Source: an uncultured Acidimicrobiales bacterium
Lineage (GTDB): Bacteria; Actinomycetota; Acidimicrobiia; Acidimicrobiales; SZUA-35
Reading direction: 5' to 3'
Assembly (NCBI GenBank): GCA_937997485.1
Contig: CALKTH010000043.1
Location: 1 to 49,840, forward strand
DNA length: 49,840 nt
Part shown: positions 43,255 to 49,840 of the stretch, one piece after another
Numbering within the stretch: position 1 is the first letter of the stretch
How the letters are laid out: each line of letters starts with the position of its first letter
The notes under the pieces: generated by a model
Told to the model about the DNA's origin: nothing
Seen by the model: only the letters and a program-made list of their open reading frames with translations
Databases searched by the model: none
Made by a program: the position numbers and the translations under genes

Positions 43255-44193
43255 GTGAGTACTGACGCATCGAGCGACGCTCCCGAATACGACATCAAAC
43301 ATGGCTTCCGGCTCCGCCCACTCGGCGAGCCCGGCGAAACCGTCATCGCTCTGGCGACACTCGAACCGTCGGGCCATCCCGAACTCGACGACACGAACCT
43401 GGACGAGCTCGCCCGCGGCACTCCGAAGAATCACCGGTTCGCGGCTGTGCTGGTGATCGATGAGCTGACGCCATCTGATCTCGATCGGCGTTCACCGAAG
43501 TGGTTCGGACGACCGGAGAGGGTTCAGACGGTTGGCGAACGCCACTTCACCCAACGCATCACCTCGACCACGTGGGTGACCGAACGAGCTGCCGACGCCT
43601 TGAACCTCCAAGCTGGTGACTTCACTGCCTGGAGCGTGGCGGACAACGACCCGGTGTGGGAGACCGTCGTGTCACTTGGGCGTCGCGACGTTGAGAACCC
43701 GGCAGGTGCCCAACCAACGCTCGAGGCCTGGCGAACGGGCGAGTTCACGGTCATGGCGCCGGCAGCGCCCCTCCCTGCGCCCGCAGCCGACGGCGCAGCC
43801 TTCGACCCTCCGGCGATGGCAGGCCCGGGCGCACCGGCGCCGGCCGCCCCCAAACGTTCCCCAGCCTCCGCCTTCAGCGACACGGCGACGTGGATCGCCG
43901 GCATCGCAGCAGCCGTTGCTGCGGTCACCGGACTCGTCCAATCCGGCCTCACCCGCATCGGGGCTCTTGCCGTCAGCGTTGCGTTGCTCGTCATCGTCGG
44001 CGGGTCAGCCGCGCGGATCCTCAGCGCGCGCTACGAACATGTTTCCGCGCTCGTCGATCACACCGGCACCCCCTTCAGCAGCCGACGCTGGAGACACTCT
44101 GATCGAGCTCGACTCGGTGCGGCGTGCCTTCTCACCGTGTCGATCCTGGGCATCGGCCTTGCTGTGTGGGGCATCGTCTCGTCGAGCATCTGA
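43255..44193 (+). CDS. Uncharacterised membrane protein with three C-terminal helices
   Basis: A 312-residue protein. A soluble N-terminal domain of about 165 residues (HGFRLRPLGEPGETVIALAT, then FTQRITSTTWVTERAADAL) is followed by a Pro/Ala linker and three hydrophobic helices between about 205 and 312. I do not recognise the family. The start is GTG with no clear Shine-Dalgarno; CAACAT lies six bases upstream. It is 42 bases after the oxygenase gene on the same strand and could be co-transcribed. Confidence 0.75.
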   Translation: MSTDASSDAPEYDIKHGFRLRPLGEPGETVIALATLEPSGHPELDDTNLDELARGTPKNHRFAAVLVIDELTPSDLDRRSPKWFGRPERVQTVGERHFTQRITSTTWVTERAADALNLQAGDFTAWSVADNDPVWETVVSLGRRDVENPAGAQPTLEAWRTGEFTVMAPAAPLPAPAADGAAFDPPAMAGPGAPAPAAPKRSPASAFSDTATWIAGIAAAVAAVTGLVQSGLTRIGALAVSVALLVIVGGSAARILSARYEHVSALVDHTGTPFSSRRWRHSDRARLGAACLLTVSILGIGLAVWGIVSSSI

Positions 44194-44247
44194 TCGTGAG
44201 TTGAATGCATGTCGTTGAACGCGCTTGTTGGGTGCAAAGCTGTCTGA

Positions 44248-45846
44248 ATGGCAACGAAGACGGAGGACCGTCGACTCGGAGCGCTGATCTTGGGAGCAGC
44301 AGCCTTGCTGGCCGTACTGCTGTTGGTTGCGAACCAGCGGGGCAATCGCGCCGAAGATGTCGGGGCTTCGGCCTCGGCCTCGGCCACGACACTCGCCACC
44401 ACGACCTCTGCCGCGCCATCAACAACGGCAGCGCCCACCACCACGACGACCACGGAACCGACCACCACGACCGAGAGCACGCTGCCTCCCTTCGATGGCT
44501 GGGTGGACCCGGCCGGCTCGCAACAAGGCTGGGACGCACTGGGCGCTGTCGAGGGACTCCTGACGTTCCGAGGAAATCCCAGCCGCTCGTACTACGGGCA
44601 GGGCCCGGTGCCGCAGGCGCCCACCGTGCAGTGGACCTACGACATCGGCTGCTCGAACTCGAGCGTCGGCGGCCAGGCCAAGCAGTGGTGCGGATCGGGC
44701 TGGACGGGGCAGCCTGCAGTGTTCCGTCCACCAGAGAACGTGGTGACCGACGCGGCGAACACGTGGTGGGTGGCCTTCGGTGGGTACAACCGCGACGTGC
44801 AGTTCCTCGACCCGGCCACCGGCGCCGAGGTGTACCCGTCGTACTCAACGAACGACATCATCAAGGGCACGATCACGATTGATCCCGACGGCTTCCCCCT
44901 CATGTACACGGGGAGCCGAGACAACAACTTCCATGTCGTGGCCATCGATCGGCCTGAGCCAGAAGCGCTCTGGAAGCTTCCTGCCGACGCCGTGAAGCCC
45001 ACGAAGTGGAACGACGATTGGGACGGTTCGGCGCTCATCATCGATGACTATCTGTTCGAGGGAGGCGAGAACTCTCGCTTCTTCATCGTGAAACTGAATC
45101 GGGGATTCGACGCCGATGGTTTCGTGACCGTCGAGCCTGAGATCGTGTTCTCCACCGAGGGTTGGGACGCCGAGCTGACCAATGCGGTGGGCGGCAACGT
45201 ATCGATCGAGAACTCAGTCGCCATCAGCGGGAACACCGTCTACTTCGCCAACTCTGGTGGTCTCGTGCAGGGTTGGGATCTCAGCACACTCACTTCGGGC
45301 GGCACACCGGAGCGGGTCTTCCGTTTCTGGACCGGCGACGACACCGACGCAACGATCGCGATCGACGATGAGGGCATGCTCTACGTCGGCAGCCAGTACG
45401 AGCGAGGCAATGGGCGCTCGCAAGAGGTCGGCCAGATCATGAAACTGGATCCGTCGAGGCCGGACGATCCGATCGTGTGGAGCCGGGAGGGGCGGACCGG
45501 GCTCGACAGCGGCATCTGGGCCACCCCGGCGCTGCATCGAGACATCGTGATCTTCTCCACCGATGACGGCCGTGTGATCGGCATTGACCGGGCGACGGGT
45601 GCCGAGCGCTGGGTGTTCAACCTGATCGGTCCGCTCTGGCAGAGCCCAGTCGTTGTTGACGACGTGCTCATCCAGGGCGACTGCGAAGGTGCCCTCCACG
45701 GCTACGACGTGAGCAATACCTTCGCCACTCCGACTCGCCTGTGGTCCATCGACCTTGGGGGTTGCATCGAATCCACGCCAGCGGTGTGGGAAGGACAGAT
45801 CTTCGTCGGCACTCGGGTGGGCACGTTCTTCGCTCTCGGCGACTGA
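44248..45846 (+). CDS. Membrane-anchored PQQ-like beta-propeller protein
   Basis: A 532-residue protein. One transmembrane helix (residues 10-30) is followed by a Thr/Ala-rich linker of about 55 residues and an extracellular domain. The rest has repeated beta-propeller blades of the PQQ/BamB-like type (GFPLMYTGSRDNNFHVVAID, DIVIFSTDDGRVIGIDRATG, WEGQIFVGTRVGTFFALGD). It could be a scaffold, a receptor or a quinoprotein-like enzyme; no cofactor residues can be confirmed. AAAGCT lies six bases before the ATG. It ends just before a bidirectional terminator. Confidence 0.85.
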   Translation: MATKTEDRRLGALILGAAALLAVLLLVANQRGNRAEDVGASASASATTLATTTSAAPSTTAAPTTTTTTEPTTTTESTLPPFDGWVDPAGSQQGWDALGAVEGLLTFRGNPSRSYYGQGPVPQAPTVQWTYDIGCSNSSVGGQAKQWCGSGWTGQPAVFRPPENVVTDAANTWWVAFGGYNRDVQFLDPATGAEVYPSYSTNDIIKGTITIDPDGFPLMYTGSRDNNFHVVAIDRPEPEALWKLPADAVKPTKWNDDWDGSALIIDDYLFEGGENSRFFIVKLNRGFDADGFVTVEPEIVFSTEGWDAELTNAVGGNVSIENSVAISGNTVYFANSGGLVQGWDLSTLTSGGTPERVFRFWTGDDTDATIAIDDEGMLYVGSQYERGNGRSQEVGQIMKLDPSRPDDPIVWSREGRTGLDSGIWATPALHRDIVIFSTDDGRVIGIDRATGAERWVFNLIGPLWQSPVVVDDVLIQGDCEGALHGYDVSNTFATPTRLWSIDLGGCIESTPAVWEGQIFVGTRVGTFFALGD

Positions 45847-45847
45847 A

Positions 45848-45873
45848 CGGGAGCAGCCGAGGCCCTGCTCCCG
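45848..45873. terminator. Hairpin between converging genes
   Basis: CGGGAGCAG pairs with CTGCTCCCG around eight bases, just after the propeller gene's stop and before the stop of the opposite gene. Confidence 0.7.
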
Positions 45874-45878
45874 CAGGG

Positions 45879-47690
45879 CTAAGGCGAGCCGCAGGGAGCG
45901 AGAGGTGCGGAACCCTGCCCGGCCGCACTGTCGGCAAAGGCGGCGACCACGCTTCCTCGGTCGGCGCTTGTTTCGAAGCGACTGATCCAGAATGCAGCAC
46001 CGGCCCGATCGGGTGCTCGATCGAGCAGGTTTCGGTAGAGCAGGTCGACCAGAGCGGGGCCGCTCGGTGCGCCGTGTGAACTCTGGAACTCGGACGAGAT
46101 CACGAGACTCGACGCGACTTCGGAGATGGGCAGGAACCCGATACCGGTCGCATGCCGCCATCCGGCGAAGTCGCTGGCACCGGGCTCACGATTGAGAACA
46201 GCGCAATACACGTTCACGATCTGGGTCTCGGTTGCGTCGGGAGCACCGAGGCGCCACATGCGAATGACGTCGCTCGCATCGAAGGCCGTTTCCGGAGAGA
46301 ACTCCGGAGCGTCGGCGAAAGCGACCACGACCTCTCCGCGAGCGACACCCGAACGCAGGAGCGAGACCCAAAACTGTTCGCCAGCAGCGTCGGGATTTCG
46401 GCCGAAGGCGTTTCGGTAGAGCAGCCCAACGAACGCTTCATCACCAACGCGGTTCTCACCGATGAACTCGGGAGAGGCCGCGAACGCAGAAGCGACTTCG
46501 GTGCGGGTCATGCCCGCTCGAAGTTGTTCGTACCACCAGAGGAACCCGCCTGGATCGGGCGTGCGAGCGAAGACGGCTTGGTAGGTCCGACCTAGGGCCC
46601 GCTCGGCGTCGAGCCTCTCGGTGAGCGGGAGTGCAGCAGGCACCGGAGCATCAGCTTCGGGGCTGCAGAGGAGCTGCCCGCGAAGCGGACCCTCGTTTCC
46701 GTTGACCCAGCGCACGTCGTCCGCTCTGGCCGCTGATCCCATCAAGGCGATGGCTGCGTCTTGCCAGCTGGACCCGGCGCTTGTCGTCACACACTGGGCG
46801 CCATCAAAGGCACGCGGGGCCGGAGCACCATCGGCAAGCACGGCGGCCACGTGCGCAGTGATGGTTTCCACCACCTGCATCCCCGCGAGCTGAGTGGGCG
46901 CACCGTCGACCATGACCGTGATGGCATAGCCATTGACCGAATCGATCGGACGAGCGAATCCCGTCGTACCCGTGCGCCAGCCCGCTCCTCGGCTCGGGAA
47001 GAATCCGTTCTTGTTGGCGAAGGTCCAACCCGACGGCAGGCCGGCGGAAACACCCCACTGCTGCGTCGGGTGGACTGAAGACATCAACGTCCACGCTTCG
47101 GCTCGGGAAGCATCCGAGAGAACGCTGCCCGAATGAAGCAGCTCCAGCACAACGGCGTTCCGGTCGCGAGCAGAGGTGACCGTGGCGCCATAGACCGGGG
47201 TGTGCAGCGTGGCCGTCGCACCCACGGCACGAGAGAACTCCTCCATTCCTCGCTGGCCGGCGAGCGACCAAAGCAGAGAGGTCGGAGGTGAGTTGTGCGA
47301 GAACCACATCATTCGCTCAGCACGGGTCCGGTTCGTGAGATCAAGAGCGCCCTGACCCGCCCGCTCCGAGCGCAGCAGGGTGGCAGCCAAGATCTCAGCC
47401 TTGATGACCGATGCGGTGGTGATCCGCACGGTTGGGTTCAGGTCATAGGAGCACCTGGTTCGCGTGTCCGTCACCGCCGCGGTCAAGCGGTTCACACCGG
47501 TCTCCAACACAACGTCCTCGAGATGAGATCGAAAGGCGTCGTTGAAAACATGTCGCGAGCACAGATCCGTCGGCGACGCAGGAACCGGTGAAGAGGCGGC
47601 CGCCGACTGCAGAACAGCAGCGAGCAGCACTGCGGCGCCGAGGGTCACCCTGCGCATGACTCCAAAGAGTCCTCGCTTCCTTGCCGCCAT
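45879..47690 (-). CDS. Secreted class A beta-lactamase-like serine hydrolase with DUF4214 domains
   Basis: A 603-residue protein. After a signal peptide (MRRVTLGAAVLLAAVLQSAAA region) comes a class A beta-lactamase-like domain with Ser94-x-x-Lys97 (SVIK), Ser131-His-Asn133 and Lys227-Asn-Gly in FANKNGFFP. These match the three motifs of the family, with KNG for KTG. The C-terminal 250 residues carry DUF4214-type repeats (LGRTYQAVFARTPDPGGF, FVGLLYRNAFGRNPDAAG, LVDLLYRNLLDRAPDRAG). It may cleave or bind peptidoglycan or beta-lactams, targeted by DUF4214. GGGAGG precedes the chosen ATG. Confidence 0.85.
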   Translation of the reverse strand: MAARKRGLFGVMRRVTLGAAVLLAAVLQSAAASSPVPASPTDLCSRHVFNDAFRSHLEDVVLETGVNRLTAAVTDTRTRCSYDLNPTVRITTASVIKAEILAATLLRSERAGQGALDLTNRTRAERMMWFSHNSPPTSLLWSLAGQRGMEEFSRAVGATATLHTPVYGATVTSARDRNAVVLELLHSGSVLSDASRAEAWTLMSSVHPTQQWGVSAGLPSGWTFANKNGFFPSRGAGWRTGTTGFARPIDSVNGYAITVMVDGAPTQLAGMQVVETITAHVAAVLADGAPAPRAFDGAQCVTTSAGSSWQDAAIALMGSAARADDVRWVNGNEGPLRGQLLCSPEADAPVPAALPLTERLDAERALGRTYQAVFARTPDPGGFLWWYEQLRAGMTRTEVASAFAASPEFIGENRVGDEAFVGLLYRNAFGRNPDAAGEQFWVSLLRSGVARGEVVVAFADAPEFSPETAFDASDVIRMWRLGAPDATETQIVNVYCAVLNREPGASDFAGWRHATGIGFLPISEVASSLVISSEFQSSHGAPSGPALVDLLYRNLLDRAPDRAGAAFWISRFETSADRGSVVAAFADSAAGQGSAPLAPCGSP

Positions 47691-47778
47691 CGAGCCTCCC
47701 TCAGGCTTCGCCGTGCCACAGGATGTCTGGGCCGCTGCCGCGAGGCCAAGTCCTGCTGAACGTGAATCTTCGTTTGCT

Positions 47779-47796
47779 TTTGAGCATTTGCTCAAA
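47779..47796. promoter_or_regulatory. Operator-like inverted repeat TTTGAGC-N4-GCTCAAA
   Basis: Two perfect 7-bp arms separated by ATTT directly precede the TAACGT -10 hexamer of the following gene, in the 119-bp divergent region with the beta-lactamase-like gene. Confidence 0.55.
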
Positions 47797-47802
47797 TAAC
47801 GT
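47797..47802 (+). promoter_or_regulatory. -10 hexamer TAACGT of a leaderless promoter
   Basis: TAACGT lies seven bases before the ATG of the next gene and touches the inverted repeat at 47779-47796. Confidence 0.6.
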
Positions 47803-47809
47803 GTCCCAC

Positions 47810-48364
47810 ATGCCAACGGTTATGCCGCCGCCGATGCCTCAGATCCCATCGATGCCGCCGATCCACGAAGAAGACCATCTGCCCTTGGGCGCGAACATGG
47901 AGGACCCATCCACACGCCAGTGGGCCACTCACTTCGCCACTCGGGTTGGCGCTCAGAGCGGCATGGCACCCGTCGCGGTGTATGCCCTCATCGCCATCGG
48001 CCAGGACGCGATCAACCGACAGATCGACCCGTTCCAGCCCGGCGCCTATGACGGAGGCGGCATTGCCCTGGGACTCGCACTTCTCGCCGTCGCCCTGATG
48101 GTGGCAGCGACTGTCGGCATCACCATCGCGACAGCGCTGGCCCATCTGATTGCCTCGATCCGTCCGCTCCGCCGCCGACCGGCGATGCTCAGCCGCGTCT
48201 TCCAGGTGACAACGGTTCTCGCTGGAACACTGATCTTCAGCGGCGCGGCCATCACAAGCGAGACCGGCCCGCTCGCGCTGATCTTCGTCGCATCGCTGTT
48301 CACGACCAACGTTCAGATCGCTCGTCGCACAGCACAGCGATGCGGGCTGCCGTCAGCGAGCTGA
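47810..48364 (+). CDS. Membrane protein with a Met/Pro-rich N-terminus
   Basis: A 184-residue protein. It starts with a Met/Pro-rich segment (MPTVMPPPMPQIPSMPP), then an amphipathic part and about four hydrophobic helices (for example ALGLALLAVALMVAATVGI and TTVLAGTLIFSGAAI). I do not recognise the family. The start was fixed at the ATG by the TAACGT hexamer; the frame is open for 43 codons more. It diverges from the beta-lactamase-like gene and has its own terminator. Confidence 0.7.
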   Translation: MPTVMPPPMPQIPSMPPIHEEDHLPLGANMEDPSTRQWATHFATRVGAQSGMAPVAVYALIAIGQDAINRQIDPFQPGAYDGGGIALGLALLAVALMVAATVGITIATALAHLIASIRPLRRRPAMLSRVFQVTTVLAGTLIFSGAAITSETGPLALIFVASLFTTNVQIARRTAQRCGLPSAS

Positions 48365-48421
48365 AGGGCCCGAGAAGGACCCTTCGCCTCATCTTGCACA
48401 GCTCGTCCACTCGATTGGACA

Positions 48422-48456
48422 GACGAAGCCCCTGGCTCCCCACCAGGGGCTTCGTC
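48422..48456. terminator. 14-bp hairpin between converging genes
   Basis: GACGAAGCCCCTGG and its perfect complement close a 7-base loop between the small membrane protein and mscS. Confidence 0.8.
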
Positions 48457-48491
48457 CTCACCTGCGCCCACCACCTCTTGGGCAGTGAGCG

Positions 48492-49346
48492 CTAGGGGAC
48501 TCGGGCGCCTCTCGCCGCGCCTTCCAGCGCGTCGAGGTCAACCGTGAGACCGGTCACTCCCTCGGGCCAGTTCGCCATCGACAGATCACTGGTCTCGCCA
48601 CACGAAATGCCTGCGTCCTCGAGTGCGTCGACCAGCGTGGTGAGCATGAGGGAAGAGAACGCCGGTTCATCCATCCGAGAGCCGGTCCACGCGTAGCACC
48701 GGTAGTGGAAGGCGTTCGCGCCGATCTCGGTGAAATGCACGGCTACCGGTTTGTCCTGCCGCCGACCCTCGAGGCTCTCCAGCGCCTCCTCCATCACGGC
48801 GACGGCGCGACGACGGTCCGGATCGAGGTTGAGTTTCACCTCGACCATGACACGGGCACCATCAACCCGACTGTGGCTGATCATCTCATCGTCGATGACC
48901 TTGACGTTCGGCATGTAGACGAGCGAGCCATCCGGGAATTCCACACTCACAGAGAGCGGCCCCTTCCGAACCACGGTTCCCGGGCGACCCAAGACATCGA
49001 TCACATCACCTTCACGGACAAGGTCGTCGAGGCCCGCAAGGAAGCCGGCGATCAGGCCCTGCCCAACCGGAGTGAACACCAGTGCAGCACCGAGTCCGAT
49101 GGTGGCGAAGAGCGCCAAGAACGAAGTGATGTTCACACCGATCGAACCAAGCAACACCATGATGCCCAGCGTCCAGATCACCTTCGGCGTCAGGTACGTC
49201 AACTGAGGGGTGAACTTGGTCGGCCTGCGACCGAGCAAGTTGAGGAGCATCCTCTTGAGGATCAAGATGCCGATGAGCACCCCCACGATGGTCAAGAGCC
49301 GCGGCCCGACGGTGCGGACGACCTCCCCAATATCGATGGAATTCAT
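48492..49346 (-). CDS. Small-conductance mechanosensitive channel family protein
   Basis: A 284-residue MscS-type protein. Three N-terminal hydrophobic helices include the pore helix (LALFATIGLGAALVFTPVG), followed by the conserved beta domain (GDVIDVLGRPGTVVRKGPLSV, then DGSLVYMPNVKVI). MscS channels release solutes under hypo-osmotic stress. The ATG with AAAGAAGAG upstream was used; an alternative start 14 codons earlier is possible. Confidence 0.9.
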   Translation of the reverse strand: MNSIDIGEVVRTVGPRLLTIVGVLIGILILKRMLLNLLGRRPTKFTPQLTYLTPKVIWTLGIMVLLGSIGVNITSFLALFATIGLGAALVFTPVGQGLIAGFLAGLDDLVREGDVIDVLGRPGTVVRKGPLSVSVEFPDGSLVYMPNVKVIDDEMISHSRVDGARVMVEVKLNLDPDRRRAVAVMEEALESLEGRRQDKPVAVHFTEIGANAFHYRCYAWTGSRMDEPAFSSLMLTTLVDALEDAGISCGETSDLSMANWPEGVTGLTVDLDALEGAARGARVP

Positions 49347-49652
49347 GTCTCTTCTTTCGCTCTTCGCCTCCACCTCTCGGGCTCTCAACTTGAGGGCATC
49401 CGAGCCGCGTCAGCGGCGAGGATAGACACTTCTTCGCGGTCGATCGACAAGAAACACCGATCTTGTTCTTGGAATATTTCTGACGCAGTGCGTTTGCACG
49501 ACCACGGAGAGCCTTGGGATCACAACTTCACTACGTTTGATTCGAGCTCTATTGGAAGGCAGTGATGATCACGCATAACGAAGTGACGTCGTGATTCGTC
49601 GAAGCGACGCCTCTCCGGTGACGCCGCTTCTTCAACGGGTCCCGAAAAGGCG
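49347..49652. other. Intergenic region upstream of mscS
   Basis: About 300 bases, more AT-rich than its surroundings near 49430-49560. I see no gene or strong promoter match; it should hold the mscS promoter. Confidence 0.6.
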
Positions 49653-49692
49653 AAAAGTGAGCGGTCCGGCGTTGCCACCGATCTCCGCTCAC
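49653..49692 (-). terminator. Hairpin terminator with TTTT after tRNA-Ala
   Basis: On the reverse strand GTGAGCGG and CCGCTCAC pair around a 20-base loop with a smaller inner stem, and TTTT follows. It lies 12 bases past the tRNA. Confidence 0.75.
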
Positions 49693-49703
49693 TCTTCGAA
49701 ACG

Positions 49704-49776
49704 TGGAGCCTGGGAGAATCGAACTCCCGACATCTTGCTTGCAAAGCAAGCGCTCTACCAACTGAGCTAAGGCCCC
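49704..49776 (-). tRNA. tRNA-Ala (TGC anticodon)
   Basis: On the reverse strand GGGGCCT pairs with AGGCTCC (one wobble) and discriminator A follows; no CCA is encoded, unlike the two serine tRNAs. The anticodon loop TTTGCAA gives TGC, which reads GCA/GCG alanine codons. The D arm AGCTCAGTTGGTAGAGC and T arm GGTTCGATTCT-like sequence (GTTCGATTC) are standard. Confidence 0.96.
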
Positions 49777-49840
49777 GATTGAGCTGGTGATCTTAGCGTG
49801 CCTGTTCGCGCAAGCCGCCTCGATTTCACCAGATCAGACC

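Overview
The window looks like chromosomal DNA of a free-living actinobacterium, most likely of the Acidimicrobiia (Ilumatobacter-like). This is inferred from high GC with actinobacterial codon use, two DUF1707 proteins, a DUF5317 protein, a DivIVA-domain coiled-coil protein, a small SRP RNA near dnaX-ybaB-recR, and many genes that seem to be transcribed without a 5' leader. I see no phage, integrase, transposase gene, CRISPR array or canonical defence island. The closest thing to a mobile element is a short REP-like repeat with copies in two intergenic regions.

Layout. 0.1-6 kb: an HSL-type esterase, an acidic protein with calcium-binding repeats, a small membrane protein, a head-to-head AraC regulator/cupin pair, an acetyltransferase, tRNA-Ser(CGA), a DUF1707 protein and an AlkD-type DNA glycosylase. 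6-11 kb: a membrane GGDEF-EAL protein, a secreted subtilisin with a GWSGx-repeat tail, and tRNA adenosine deaminase (tadA). 11-17 kb: a second DUF1707 protein, tRNA-Ser(GGA), SRP RNA, a DUF559-type nuclease-like protein, then dnaX-ybaB-recR. 16-22 kb: thiolase, a large DivIVA-domain protein, crotonyl-CoA carboxylase/reductase and acyl-CoA thioesterase II, which together suggest C4/C5 acyl-CoA metabolism. 22-33 kb: a large secreted DUF4214 protein, a PAS-GAF-GGDEF-EAL protein, the xseA-xseB-polyprenyl synthase operon, and a NarL-type histidine kinase/response regulator pair. 33-41 kb: a REP-like element, small membrane and lipoproteins, two coupled alpha/beta hydrolases (one lacking its nucleophile), two tandem microproteins, a third GGDEF-EAL protein coupled to DUF5317, and prfC. 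41-50 kb: more REP-like repeats, a nucleoside deaminase, a carotenoid oxygenase, two envelope proteins, a beta-lactamase-like protein fused to DUF4214, a small membrane protein behind an operator-like palindrome, an MscS channel and tRNA-Ala(TGC).

How the parts fit. Housekeeping functions (SRP, clamp loader, RecR, exonuclease VII, RF3, TadA, tRNAs) are mixed with signalling (three c-di-GMP proteins, one two-component system) and an unusually repeat-rich secreted set (GWSGx subtilisin, two DUF4214 proteins, a beta-propeller protein). The strongest sequence-wide signal is a TAnnnT hexamer lying 6 or 7 bases before the start codon in at least nine genes, which indicates leaderless transcription. 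The items I find most novel are the REP-like element, the tandem microproteins, the GWSGx tail, the pentad-repeat DivIVA protein and the DUF4214 fusion.
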